A stretch of DNA of 64,000 bases from positions 63,864 to 127,863 of the forward strand of contig JAHDDL010000006.1 in NCBI GenBank assembly GCA_020629415.1, in the 5' to 3' direction. Source of the DNA: Maribacter sp. GTDB taxonomy: Bacteria; Bacteroidota; Bacteroidia; Flavobacteriales; Flavobacteriaceae. A program made the translations under genes and the position numbers. Positions 30,502-40,070 of this stretch are shown piece by piece. Positions within the stretch are counted from its first letter, which is position 1. Every line of letters begins with the position of its first letter. A model generated the notes under the pieces. It saw only the letters and a program-made list of their open reading frames with translations, ran no database searches and had not been told where the DNA came from.

Positions 30502-32781
30502 CTATTGATTTGATAACCAAAATGTTGAGCTTACTGGTTTTAACATTAGTGTAGCTTTTGTAAACTCTTGATTGTTGAATTTTGAATGAGTAAGGTTTTT
30601 TATTTCTTGAATGTCTCCATTATGCGGGTTTGCATTAAATAGGTAATGTTTACCTTGTAGCGTTACCTCAGTAGTAATGGTTTCGTCGCTAGAATTAGAA
30701 AAGAAATAGATATTCTTTCCATCTTTTATTTTATGGATATAATTGAATTTGCCTTTGTTGCTAGACAGTTTTGGAGTTGGGTTGAATGCAACATCTGTTA
30801 CCACATTTTCTGTGATAGCTCCAGATAGGGTATGTTCATTTGGTTCTGAGATATAAATAGCTTTTCCACCATTAGAATTACCATTAATTTTAATTTCAGA
30901 AACTTGGGTGTTTTCAGGGTTTATATTGAAAATTTCAATTATTAATTTCTTAATTTTTTCATCTTGGCCCAATTCTGAAGATTTAAATGGTAGTTGCCCG
31001 GTAGAAATTACCAAACCACCTTGGTCAAAATAGCTCTTTACTTTTTGTAATGTTTTTAATGAAATAATTTTACAGCCGGTAATTATAAGTGCGTCGTATT
31101 TTTGTTTGTTAGTTGCATTGTTCAATAGTACTGATCCTTGCTCTATTTTATATTTGTTATCTAAGAAATATTCTGGATGAATAAATGTAAAGTCTTGTCG
31201 AATATCATTTGTCAATAGGCCACTAATTTTTTGGTAGTTGGTTTCTGGCGATACGTAGAAACCTTGTCGAGGATTGTCTGGCGCCTCAAAATGATACCAA
31301 CCAGCCAATTCTTCGAACGGATACAACACTGCAATATTGGCTACTCTTTTACCTCCTTGCAATAACATACACGACCTACCAACAAAGTTTGAATAACGGG
31401 GTAGGGTGGGTGCTAATTTTTCACTATCAGAAGAGACCAAGGGTGAAATGTATACCTGATCTGGATTATACCACATACCATGGGGAACAACCAAATTTAC
31501 ACCGCGAGAAAAAAGATCCATTGCAGAACGGTAAAGCATTAACGAATCGAAAGCTTGTTCCTTATAGGCACCGTAAATTTCAGTAGATACGATAGGTTTG
31601 TCGTAATAATCTGCCGCTGAACTTATAAGTTTATGACCGTTTTGACCAAATTGATATTCGATTATGGCATCAGTTAGCGGAATTTCTGTATGACGGAAAA
31701 ATTTGAAAATATCTCCGTTCATGTCTATTGGGGTAGGATCATAATTACCTGGCGGATGCCCTGTGTCTTTGAGTCCATTTTCTTTGGTCCATTCCCCAAC
31801 AAGTTTTGGAAAACCTTCCGCAAGAAGTTCTGCTCGGGTATTGAAAAATGCATGACGAATTGCTTCGGTTTCGGGTCCAATATCATACCACAATGCCGGG
31901 TACCAGGGTTTTGGATCAAAACCGTTAAGATCCATGAATTTTTTATTGAATAGACCGGTCCAGGTTCTTGGATGTTTAAAAAAACCTACATCATCAAAAA
32001 AGGTCATTTTAATTGTATTACCAAAGTAAGATTCAAAATTTTCTTTGTAAACATCATATGTTAAACGTATCATTTCCCTTACCGCAGTAGTATCCAAATA
32101 ATCTACCACAGGAAATGCCTTATGGTAACTATCCTTGACCATGACAAAAAACATTATTTTCCAGGTTCCTTTTGGTACTTGCCATTGTAATGTTTCATTT
32201 TCTATATAACTGTTGAGTTCTATAAGTTGTCTAGTTTTTTGGTTCATCGCTACAGCCGATACTAATTTACCAGCAGGTATGTTTTGTTTAAACCTTGAAG
32301 GTCCCTCGATGCGTTTTTCCACCTTATCTAAACGTTTCATGGTGTGTTGAGGAAAAAGTTCGCCTATTTTTCCACCGGCCATTCCGCTTGGAAAATCATT
32401 ATCATCATATAAAATTACCTGCATGTCTAAATCTTCAGCTGTATTTAAGACATCTTGATACCGTTCTAGGTATTTTTTCGAAAGAAATTTTGGTGTTGTA
32501 CCAGGTCTACCATTTTTTTTAGGAGCTAATGGTAATACGCTAATGCCACTGAAACCTGCTTTCTCTTTTGCATCTTTCATTTGTTGTTTTATTCCGGTGG
32601 TAGTTAATTCACCGTTTATGTGCCAAAAAGGCATTGGCTTGAATTCATTTGGAGGATTCTTAAAATTTTGAACTAAATCCTCAGGCAGTTTTTCCTTCTC
32701 TTTTTTACATGAAATACCGGTGAACAGTAATGCAATTAAAAGTAGATTTGAAATTTTATATTTTATACATTTTAAATACAT
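30502..32781 (-). CDS. GH106-like glycosyl hydrolase (lipoprotein)
   Basis: 759 residues with lipobox FTGISC (Cys25). The N-terminal part, PPNEFKPMPFWHINGEL then TTTGIKQQMKDAKEKAGFSGI, parallels the GH106 start PPNEAKARTWWHWISGN in the gene at 23919, and MQVILYDDNDFPSGMAGGKIG corresponds to the second conserved barrel segment. Catalytic-type acidic residues are present (DDVGFFKHPRTWTG; STEIYGAYKEQAFDSL). It lacks most of the C-terminal beta domains of full-length GH106, being 400 residues shorter. I take it as a distant GH106-clan TIM-barrel hydrolase, plausibly a rhamnosidase or uronidase, not assigned to a named family. It lies 1 bp downstream of a sulfatase stop and 4 bp before the next sulfatase, tightly embedded in operon E. 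Confidence 0.65.
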   Translation of the reverse strand: MYLKCIKYKISNLLLIALLFTGISCKKEKEKLPEDLVQNFKNPPNEFKPMPFWHINGELTTTGIKQQMKDAKEKAGFSGISVLPLAPKKNGRPGTTPKFLSKKYLERYQDVLNTAEDLDMQVILYDDNDFPSGMAGGKIGELFPQHTMKRLDKVEKRIEGPSRFKQNIPAGKLVSAVAMNQKTRQLIELNSYIENETLQWQVPKGTWKIMFFVMVKDSYHKAFPVVDYLDTTAVREMIRLTYDVYKENFESYFGNTIKMTFFDDVGFFKHPRTWTGLFNKKFMDLNGFDPKPWYPALWYDIGPETEAIRHAFFNTRAELLAEGFPKLVGEWTKENGLKDTGHPPGNYDPTPIDMNGDIFKFFRHTEIPLTDAIIEYQFGQNGHKLISSAADYYDKPIVSTEIYGAYKEQAFDSLMLYRSAMDLFSRGVNLVVPHGMWYNPDQVYISPLVSSDSEKLAPTLPRYSNFVGRSCMLLQGGKRVANIAVLYPFEELAGWYHFEAPDNPRQGFYVSPETNYQKISGLLTNDIRQDFTFIHPEYFLDNKYKIEQGSVLLNNATNKQKYDALIITGCKIISLKTLQKVKSYFDQGGLVISTGQLPFKSSELGQDEKIKKLIIEIFNINPENTQVSEIKINGNSNGGKAIYISEPNEHTLSGAITENVVTDVAFNPTPKLSSNKGKFNYIHKIKDGKNIYFFSNSSDETITTEVTLQGKHYLFNANPHNGDIQEIKNLTHSKFNNQEFTKATLMLKPVSSTFWLSNQ

Positions 32782-32782
32782 A

Positions 32783-34354
32783 TTAATCTTTTGTTATTTG
32801 GCTGCCCCACCAATCATTGTTAGGTTTAAAATTAGGTTCTAATATTTTTAACCTTTCAATTTCCAAATGCCTAAGTTTTTCTGTAGCGATTTTGTTGAGG
32901 TAATTCTGTTCTAGATTTTGATCATAGCTGGGGTCTTTAACTGGATATTTAGCACCAACGTCATCTAAATAATTGAATAACTCATTCAACATAGATTTGG
33001 TTAACCCCTTATTTTCTAAAGAAATATCGTTTCTTTCAGCTTGATCTTGTTCCAGATTATAAAGTTCGTTTCTTTTGTCTTCGTAATAATGGATCATTTT
33101 CCATTTGCCTTTTCTTATAATAGACGAGGGTTCACCGCCTTGGTTACCATAATGAGGATAATGCCAGATCAAAGGTCTCTCTTTTAAACTATCTCCTTGT
33201 ATAACAGATTTCAAACTCAAACCATCTATATGTTGTTCTGGCATTAGTTTGGCGTCTACTAAATCTAAAATAGTAGGGTAGAGGTCGGCGCCGGTTACAG
33301 GTAAATTTGTTTCTTTAATCGTGTTTTTTATCCAGGGAGCTTTTATAAAATACGGTTCTTTGATACCTCCTTCAAATTGGTATCCTTTTCCTCCACGTAA
33401 TGGTAAGTTTGAAGTTGAATAATTATCTCCCGATGCAACGCCACCATTGTCTGATGTAAAAACTACCAAAGTATTTTTATCTAACCCCATTTCTTCTAAT
33501 GAGCTTAAAATATGACCAACGGCATCGTCCATATTTTCAACTAATCCACCATAAATAGGATTGTCTTGTACTTGACGTATCGGTAAAAAGTGTCCCATGG
33601 CGTAGCCGCTATTTCTAATACCGTTTTCTTTGGCTTTTTCTCTGTATTTCTGCCATTTGTTTTGTGTGGTTTGTATTGGGCCGTGTACCGCATAAAAAGA
33701 TAAGAAAGCAAAAAAAGGTTTCTCTTTATTTTTCTTAATAAACTTTGCGGTTTCCTCTGCCAATCTCATGCTCAGGTTTTCACCTTCTATATTATTTTTT
33801 AGTTTTGGGTTGTTGAACGGTGAAAAATATCCGCCTGGGGGGCTGCCCGCTCCAAAACCCGCAATATTGATATCAAAACCATGGTCTTCTGGCCAAGAAC
33901 CTTCTTCTCCCAAATGCCATTTTCCCGCAAAAAATGTATTATAGCCACTTTGTTTTAGTGCTTCTGCCAAGGTGATATTTTCTTCAGGCAAATTCTTAAT
34001 GTATTTGGGTGGCAATAATTTACTGAACCTGCCTTTTTTTCGCCACTCTTTTCCCGTTGTAGCTCCTATCCAATCGGTTATACCATGTCTAGCAGTAAAC
34101 TTGCCTGTCATGATACTTGCTCTTGATGGACTACAGACCCTAGAATTTGCGTATCCTTCATTAAACACGGTACTTTCTTTGGCGAGTTGATCAATATTCG
34201 GAGTCTCATAGAAACTACTGTTTCTAAAACTCATATCATTATAGCCAAAATCATCTATTAGTATAAAAAGTACATTTTTCTTTTGAGGTGGTTTACTACA
34301 GGCCGTTACAAAAAGTAAGGGAGCAAGAATGGCTAGTTTAGTGTATGATCTCAT
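32783..34354 (-). CDS. S1-family sulfatase, arylsulfatase A-like (CSPSR)
   Basis: 523 residues, lipobox FVTAC (Cys19). Signature C74-S-P-S-R with the canonical following G-K-F segment. Metal ligands occur in VLFILIDDFGYNDMSF and VVFTSDNGGVASGDNYST; the SDNGG form, rather than SDHG, marks the arylsulfatase A-like branch (S1_16/S1_4-like). GGKGYQFEGGIKEPYFIKAPW is also typical of that branch. Located between a heparinase-fold lyase (6 bp) and the GH106-like gene (1 bp). Confidence 0.9.
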   Translation of the reverse strand: MRSYTKLAILAPLLFVTACSKPPQKKNVLFILIDDFGYNDMSFRNSSFYETPNIDQLAKESTVFNEGYANSRVCSPSRASIMTGKFTARHGITDWIGATTGKEWRKKGRFSKLLPPKYIKNLPEENITLAEALKQSGYNTFFAGKWHLGEEGSWPEDHGFDINIAGFGAGSPPGGYFSPFNNPKLKNNIEGENLSMRLAEETAKFIKKNKEKPFFAFLSFYAVHGPIQTTQNKWQKYREKAKENGIRNSGYAMGHFLPIRQVQDNPIYGGLVENMDDAVGHILSSLEEMGLDKNTLVVFTSDNGGVASGDNYSTSNLPLRGGKGYQFEGGIKEPYFIKAPWIKNTIKETNLPVTGADLYPTILDLVDAKLMPEQHIDGLSLKSVIQGDSLKERPLIWHYPHYGNQGGEPSSIIRKGKWKMIHYYEDKRNELYNLEQDQAERNDISLENKGLTKSMLNELFNYLDDVGAKYPVKDPSYDQNLEQNYLNKIATEKLRHLEIERLKILEPNFKPNNDWWGSQITKD

Positions 34355-34360
34355 AATTTT

Positions 34361-36844
34361 TTAAGGATTATAGTGTAATACTGCGCTAGTGTTGCCATTG
34401 GTTTCTAACTTTTTACCCCCAAATAGGAGTTTTTTGCCATCACCTATATAGAGTGTATTTTCTGTTTTATCGTCTTCTATTGTTGTGCGTACAATGGCAA
34501 AACGGCCCTGAAAACTTATGCCTAATTTTTTGCTCTGGTACTGGGCTTTCTCGGTATCTTGACAAATGATATAATCGGTAATTAAAGACTTTCCTACTTT
34601 TGAAATTATTATGGCGCCAACAGTTTGTCCATTTTGCTTTAATGTCTCAACTTTTTGAATACTTGATTTCTTGTTCGTTGAAGGTTCAAAAATTGAAATG
34701 AAAGGATTTTCCCATGCTTCACCTTTTTGTCTTATGACCAATACTTGGGTCTGTTTGTCTACATAACCGTTTTTAGCCTCTCGCGTACCCGGTGCCAATG
34801 CGGTTGTATATGCGCGTTCAGATTCTTTTGGAATTATCATGTGCATATATCTTTTATTATAGTTTACATCAAACCTAACTTTTACAGTTTCCTTTATACT
34901 TTTGGTAGACTTGGTATCTTCAAAATACCGCCAACCTGGAGACTTGACAATATCTCCAATATCATTTTTATAACGGTCCGTTTGCTGTACTGATAAAGCT
35001 TTTCCCTTTTCATTGGTCAGTATTGTTTTATCACCAATATTGTGATAGACATAATCATGAAATTTATTTTCAATATTCGATTTTGAGCGGAACATGTCAA
35101 AATAATATCCGGTACTGTCACTGGTCCTAATAATTCCTAATGTGCGTTCTTGTTCGGCATCATTTACGGTATCGTTCAGATATTGGGTAGCAAAACTAAA
35201 TTCATTTGAAATTGGGTCTTCTAAATGTTTTGGTTCTGCCGCAATATTTACGGTGGTGTTTTGCCAAACGTTTGCTTTTCTTTTCCACGAACCCTCATCC
35301 AAACCATGCGAGGTACCGTTTACTATTACGGTATTATTACCTGCGTAAAGTCTAAAATAATGTTCGTGTAATGGTATTTGACGCTCCGAGACCGTAGGCG
35401 GTAGTCCGGCATTTGGTCCCATAATGTACCCTGCTCCATACAACTCCATGGTAATACCGGTAAGGTGAGAGTGTACATAATGCGCCCCACCAATAATGCC
35501 ACATAGGCCATACAATTCGTTATCTGTTTTTACATAATTACGTTGTAGCGCTATACCTGCATGATCAACGATAACTGTTGGTTTGTTTAAATCTACCGTT
35601 TTGTCTATCGCTTCTGGTAATGGAATGCCCCAAAACAATTGTAACGCATTGTAATTGTTGAAAATATTTCCTTGACCAAGATTGGGGTGGTAACCGCCTT
35701 GAGACTGGTAAGATTGTTGTAGGGCAACTTCTGCTTTTTCCTTTAATGAGGTGAATCCTCGGCGATCTGCAATACTTAGGGCATAACGATACAAAGGAGC
35801 GGTAAAATCATTGTATCGCTTAGAATCTCCATAGCGCACAAAAGTTCTATCTGGGTTTCTTAAATAATCAAAAAGAAAATTTCCTTCAAAAATATGGCGA
35901 TTGTTCTCTGTTACGTTCATTTCTGGTTTTACCCTATCTACAATATTCAATACCATGGTGATTATGGGCATGAAACTATAGCTTAAAGATTCTGGCCATA
36001 TTCCTTGACTAGAGAACATGGGTAGTATGGTCCTGGTGAAGGAGTTTTGATGAGCCGTACCAGTTTCCCAAAATATATGGAACAAACGTTCACGTTCTGT
36101 ATCGTCTTCTACGCAAAGAATAGCAAATAATGCACCTGGTGCTGTAAGTATAGGGTGATTTGATATTCGTTTACCATAAACATCGGGTTCACCATATTCT
36201 TGTAACATATTGCCTACTATATTCTTGATGGCCATTTGTGCTTTATTATTGTTAAAAGCGACCTGGGTGCCTTGTAAATTATCGTAGACCGTAGTCCCCG
36301 GTTTTTTTAGATACTCATAAATAAAATCATAGGCGATGGCAAGTTGGTCATATGTTGTTCTGGGGTCAAAAAATGCATAACCACAAATGGTCGTAGTTTC
36401 AGGTGTAAGTGGTGAAATATGGTTAAAGTAGACATTAATGATATCCGCAGAAAATTGCGCATATTTTTCATCTTCCGTTAAATAAAATAGCATACCTGAA
36501 TTGGCGGCCAATCTTAGTATTTTGTTATGGGCAGCGGCAATTGGCCCAGCCTGTCTTTCTTTATTTTGATGGTCACTTGTTGCAAAAGCGGGTATTTTAC
36601 TTAATATATGTTCAGGATTGGTCTTATGTACGTTTAAAGCGCTATCAACCTGAATATGTAATTGCTCAACCAAGCTCTTTGCCCATTCATAATTATCAAT
36701 ATTTTTTAATATTTTTTCCTTTTCACTTTTAGTCGTCATAATGACCGGGTGGTTTAATGACTGTGCTTGGGCAAAACACATTGATAACACCAAACTAATA
36801 CTGAAAATATACTTGACTGAATTTTTAAAAATAATAGCTATCAT
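34361..36844 (-). CDS. Second heparinase II/III-fold polysaccharide lyase, PL40-like
   Basis: 827 residues, Sec signal peptide (ends FAQAQ). Same architecture as the protein at 1564-4194: an alpha-helical toroid (YLTEDEKYAQFSADIINVYF; AYDFIYEYL) and then the core HYVHSHLTGITMELYGAG with [19 protein letters not shown]. The shared segment [19 protein letters not shown] shows paralogy. His replaces Gly in HSH versus HGH, and the surrounding loop differs, so specificity may differ (glucuronate versus iduronate, or sulfation state). It is third in operon E, 26 bp after the ThuA gene. PL40 membership is a guess from context and the paralogue; the heparinase-type fold is firmer. Confidence 0.72.
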   Translation of the reverse strand: MIAIIFKNSVKYIFSISLVLSMCFAQAQSLNHPVIMTTKSEKEKILKNIDNYEWAKSLVEQLHIQVDSALNVHKTNPEHILSKIPAFATSDHQNKERQAGPIAAAHNKILRLAANSGMLFYLTEDEKYAQFSADIINVYFNHISPLTPETTTICGYAFFDPRTTYDQLAIAYDFIYEYLKKPGTTVYDNLQGTQVAFNNNKAQMAIKNIVGNMLQEYGEPDVYGKRISNHPILTAPGALFAILCVEDDTERERLFHIFWETGTAHQNSFTRTILPMFSSQGIWPESLSYSFMPIITMVLNIVDRVKPEMNVTENNRHIFEGNFLFDYLRNPDRTFVRYGDSKRYNDFTAPLYRYALSIADRRGFTSLKEKAEVALQQSYQSQGGYHPNLGQGNIFNNYNALQLFWGIPLPEAIDKTVDLNKPTVIVDHAGIALQRNYVKTDNELYGLCGIIGGAHYVHSHLTGITMELYGAGYIMGPNAGLPPTVSERQIPLHEHYFRLYAGNNTVIVNGTSHGLDEGSWKRKANVWQNTTVNIAAEPKHLEDPISNEFSFATQYLNDTVNDAEQERTLGIIRTSDSTGYYFDMFRSKSNIENKFHDYVYHNIGDKTILTNEKGKALSVQQTDRYKNDIGDIVKSPGWRYFEDTKSTKSIKETVKVRFDVNYNKRYMHMIIPKESERAYTTALAPGTREAKNGYVDKQTQVLVIRQKGEAWENPFISIFEPSTNKKSSIQKVETLKQNGQTVGAIIISKVGKSLITDYIICQDTEKAQYQSKKLGISFQGRFAIVRTTIEDDKTENTLYIGDGKKLLFGGKKLETNGNTSAVLHYNP

Positions 36845-36870
36845 TAATTTGAGAAAAATGTTTGTCTTAG

Positions 36871-37830
36871 TTATTTTTTCAAGTGAAAAGTACGTCTGGT
36901 AGCTTTTGATTCTGTTGGAAAATCATCTGGTATAGTTTGGGTTACTTTACCTGTTGCGGCCCATTCCGTACCACGTAAAATAGAAACAATAAAACCTACA
37001 TTTTCAAATGAATCCAAATCATGGCCAAGGGTGTTGTGAAAAATTCTGCCCTTACCATAATTTATAACCATTAGCATAGGCTCATGTCTATCAGTGGGGG
37101 CTTTGGCGCTTTGATCTTTGCCTGTAGCCAGTATAGTCATATTTTTTGCAGGACCACGCATTTTGGCATAACATTCGTCAATACCGGTCATCCAAATGTT
37201 GGGCATTCCATTAGTAATTGGGTGTTCTTTGTCTCTTATCGTTATGGGAAACCTATGTCTGGCTCCATGAAACCCTGCAGGACCTTTTGTTGTATCTATA
37301 ACCATTTTATTGGCATTATTGTAAAATACATAAGGCCCATCTTTTTCTGATCGATCACCCCAGCCGCCTAGTCCGATCATTTCATTATAGGCATCCCATT
37401 GTGGAAATGAATTGTCTGCAGCATGTATGCTTACAAAACCCCCACCTTTTTTTACATAGCGTTCAAATAATTTTTGGGTCTTTTTTGGCCAAGGTGCGGC
37501 CTTCCATCCAAAATTAGATATGACTACATCATAATTATGAAACTTGGGTCTAAAATTTGGGTCGGTTATAGGTTGTTCTACTTGTTGCTGTTTTTGATCG
37601 GTCGCAAGCTTTAAATATTGTTGTTCTCGTTCAGCTTTCCATATATATTGAGTACGTGATATATCTACATTGAACAAGCCAGTTTCTTCTAAATACTGTT
37701 TCATCATTATGGTCGATTTGGGCCAAATTTGATGGTTGTTTTGACCATCGACGATAAGTACTTTGATTTTTTCCTGTGCCGTACAAACTACACTCATTGC
37801 CAATAGTATACCAATAATAATATTTTTCAT
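36871..37830 (-). CDS. ThuA-like domain protein
   Basis: 319 residues with signal peptide (ends VVCTAQ). The glutamine-amidotransferase-like ThuA fold is seen in KVLIVDGQNNHQIWP near 24-38, YDVVISNFGWKAAPWPKKTQ, YVKKGGGFVSIHAADNSFP near 130-150, HPITNGMPNIWMTGIDECYAKM and NYGKGRIFHNTLGHD. ThuA takes part with a Gfo/Idh/MocA-type dehydrogenase (ThuB) in 3-keto-sugar formation from disaccharides in rhizobia. A Gfo/Idh/MocA protein and a DUF1080 protein are encoded in the divergent operon F under the same promoter element. Role here is inferred: handling of an oxidised sugar in the periplasm. It is second in operon E, 33 bp after the CBM/nucleoside-hydrolase-like gene. Confidence 0.85.
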   Translation of the reverse strand: MKNIIIGILLAMSVVCTAQEKIKVLIVDGQNNHQIWPKSTIMMKQYLEETGLFNVDISRTQYIWKAEREQQYLKLATDQKQQQVEQPITDPNFRPKFHNYDVVISNFGWKAAPWPKKTQKLFERYVKKGGGFVSIHAADNSFPQWDAYNEMIGLGGWGDRSEKDGPYVFYNNANKMVIDTTKGPAGFHGARHRFPITIRDKEHPITNGMPNIWMTGIDECYAKMRGPAKNMTILATGKDQSAKAPTDRHEPMLMVINYGKGRIFHNTLGHDLDSFENVGFIVSILRGTEWAATGKVTQTIPDDFPTESKATRRTFHLKK

Positions 37831-37863
37831 AACCTTTAATATTTATGGTTGACTGTGTCTTGT

Positions 37864-39879
37864 TTATTTCTTTTCGATAAAACTCAACAATATATTTTTT
37901 ACATCTTCTACGGTACCTAGTTGTAAACCGCCGTTTGTAGCACCAGTTAGCCAATAAAGTACCATACCCGCATCAGAGCAGTCCCATTTTCCTTTTTGAA
38001 ATTTTATTACATCATCTACTTCGGCAATTTTACCTTGAAGCCAAACCCATTGCATTCTAGGGTCGGTATGATTTTTTGCCCAATCCCACTCAGGTAAGGC
38101 AACTTTTAAATGTGTATTTTGATCAGGTATTCTTATTTCGTCTACACCAAAATCCAAAATATCTTGCCATGAAAAGAAATCTCCCGCATCATCGTTGGCC
38201 GGGTGGTGGGTTATTACTTTAACATACTTGTGTTTAGATTTTTTTGACGCCTGTAAAGCATATCCAATAATATCTGGTTCGCCTGCTTCTACAATCCATA
38301 AAGGATCATTAGTCGATGATGCGTTTATGGCGTTTTTTAAATCATTAATAGTTTGCTCTTGTTGCCATTTGGCATCAAAAAAGGTAATATCATCAAAGCC
38401 TCCCCAACGCCTTGCCGTTACATCACAAACAGTTTGCATCATGGCGTGTCTTTCTTTTTCTGCTCGTTCCGATATTCGGTTTACTCGGATTAGATCACAG
38501 CTATGGGAATAATGCACAAGTCTATTTTCAAATCCTGTCGCCCTTAAAAGGGCCAATGAAACTGCAGTACCTCCAAGATCATCGGGGTCAGGAGAATTTC
38601 CATCGGCTATAATGGCAATACGACCCTTTGGTGGTTTCACCTTTGGAATGCTATTAACAGCTGTGTTTTGTAGTGTGCCATCGGCTTTTTTTACTTTTTC
38701 GCCTTTACCAACTGGTGTAAAAATTAGACCGGACCATCTTGCTCTGGCCCATTCTTTACCGTCGGCACTTCCTATGGTAGATTGGACCGTAATTTTGTCT
38801 CCTTTTTTAAGGGAGACATTTTGCCACAAGCCATTAAAATCTTCCCCTTCATCAAACATTTTAGAGGTTAAGGATGGTGTGAACGACCCTAATTCTTTAT
38901 TATTTATTAAAACTGTAAACTTAGATTGTCCATCATTTTCGCCGACACCAACAAATACAATGTCATAAGCTCCATCTTTAAAATTAAAATTCGTGGTAGT
39001 GCTTGCTTTCCTATTCTTATTTGGGTTTATGGCAAACCATTGGCCACCGGCATCTTTATAATAACCAGTATTGTCCATTGGGAAATCTGCTACAGGTAAG
39101 GTTTTGTTATCTATATCTGATAAAGAAATTAACTGATAATAAGTAGGCTCCGGCCATTTTATTATTGCTGGTTTGTCTTTACTTTCCGGTTGGTAATCTT
39201 TGTCCTTTGTTAAAATAAATTTATCGAATTTAAAGCCATCTTCACGCATGCTAAATTGAATGTCATGAATGCCGCTTTTTGCAATATCTAGATATATTTC
39301 ATGTGGAACTCCACAATGTACTTCTTTTGTTCTTTGCTTGTTAGACCATGACCAGTCATTTTTGCCATCGCACCATTGCATACGTTGGCCATGTTCCGGC
39401 CATTTTCCGTTTAGACCAATATGTATGCTGTTGTCTTCACTTCCGGTGCTATATGCTCTGACCCAAACATAATAACGACCAGGTTCCTTTATTTTAACTT
39501 TGTAATGCATGATTGCGACTTCACCCGGTTTGTTGGAGAAATTCTCACCATGTTTAAGTTCATCGGCATGGGTGATCCTTGTGTCTGGCAAAACTTGTGT
39601 GTAACCATTGTTACTTGCACCATAACTATGATTTTCTATTTTTTTATTAGTAGTATTCGCAATTTCGTGCTTATTAAATCGGTACCAATTACGTAGACTA
39701 TCTTTTGTTTGTCGATAAAAAAATTCTGCCTCGACCGCAACTGTATTGTTTTGCGACTCAAAAAAGTTGTTTTCATCAATTATTGGATCTGTTAGTTCAG
39801 ATGTTTGGGCGTTCATAGTTTTTGTAGAAATAAAAACTAGGATCAAGAGTAAAAAACAATTTTGAAACGACATATTCAT
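37864..39879 (-). CDS. CBM-like plus nucleoside-hydrolase-like fusion protein
   Basis: 671 residues, Sec signal peptide (ends TMNAQ; ATG 39879 or 39873). Residues 40-225 form a beta-sandwich with AVEAEFFYRQ, GRYYVWVRAYSTGSEDN and HDIQFSMREDGFKFDKFIL, resembling GH115 C-terminal/CBM35-type domains. Residues 250-395 look like a second jelly-roll (FNFKDGAYDIVFVGVGENDG). From about 420 a nucleoside-hydrolase-type fold begins: IAIIADGNSPDPDDLGG, where the clustered Asp residues match the calcium-binding DxDxxxDD region in altered form, then WIVEAGEPDIIGYAL and a C-terminal DCSDAGMVLYWLTGATNGG. It heads operon E. In a carbohydrate locus this fold probably hydrolyses a glycosidic bond other than a nucleoside, but that is inference. 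Confidence 0.7.
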   Translation of the reverse strand: MNMSFQNCFLLLILVFISTKTMNAQTSELTDPIIDENNFFESQNNTVAVEAEFFYRQTKDSLRNWYRFNKHEIANTTNKKIENHSYGASNNGYTQVLPDTRITHADELKHGENFSNKPGEVAIMHYKVKIKEPGRYYVWVRAYSTGSEDNSIHIGLNGKWPEHGQRMQWCDGKNDWSWSNKQRTKEVHCGVPHEIYLDIAKSGIHDIQFSMREDGFKFDKFILTKDKDYQPESKDKPAIIKWPEPTYYQLISLSDIDNKTLPVADFPMDNTGYYKDAGGQWFAINPNKNRKASTTTNFNFKDGAYDIVFVGVGENDGQSKFTVLINNKELGSFTPSLTSKMFDEGEDFNGLWQNVSLKKGDKITVQSTIGSADGKEWARARWSGLIFTPVGKGEKVKKADGTLQNTAVNSIPKVKPPKGRIAIIADGNSPDPDDLGGTAVSLALLRATGFENRLVHYSHSCDLIRVNRISERAEKERHAMMQTVCDVTARRWGGFDDITFFDAKWQQEQTINDLKNAINASSTNDPLWIVEAGEPDIIGYALQASKKSKHKYVKVITHHPANDDAGDFFSWQDILDFGVDEIRIPDQNTHLKVALPEWDWAKNHTDPRMQWVWLQGKIAEVDDVIKFQKGKWDCSDAGMVLYWLTGATNGGLQLGTVEDVKNILLSFIEKK

Positions 39880-39899
39880 ACAGTGAATTTTGAATTAAA

Positions 39900-39944
39900 G
39901 CAATTTAAGATTTTGACACCTATAAGGTGTCCTGTAGTGTTAGG
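39900..39944 (-). promoter_or_regulatory. Operon E promoter: shared 16-bp element plus -7 box
   Basis: Plus-strand GTCCTGTAGTGTTAGG at 39929-39944, the only copy starting with G rather than A. In the gene direction, 21 bp separate it from TAAATTGC (39900-39907), 20 bp before the ATG at 39879. Confidence 0.7.
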
Positions 39945-40002
39945 CTTATAATTTTAGTGCTATTTTTTTAAGAATTATCTAAAAATAGAATAAGTTGTTA
40001 CC

Positions 40003-40046
40003 CATGAAAGCACAGGATAGTTCTTAGGGAATTTGAGCTAACTTTA
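40003..40046 (+). promoter_or_regulatory. Operon F promoter: shared 16-bp element plus -7 box
   Basis: CATGAAAGCACAGGAT at 40003-40018, then 20 bp, then TAACTTTA (40039-40046), 24 bp before the ATG at 40071. This is the one copy with a 20-bp rather than 21-bp spacer. It is divergent to the operon E promoter at 39900-39944. Confidence 0.7.
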
Positions 40047-40070
40047 AGCGATAAGTAAATTAGTTATCAA

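Noticed and set aside
38195..39696. A string of plus-strand open frames up to 118 codons
   Set aside because: All are antisense to the CBM/nucleoside-hydrolase-like gene, with no leader, promoter or family motif.
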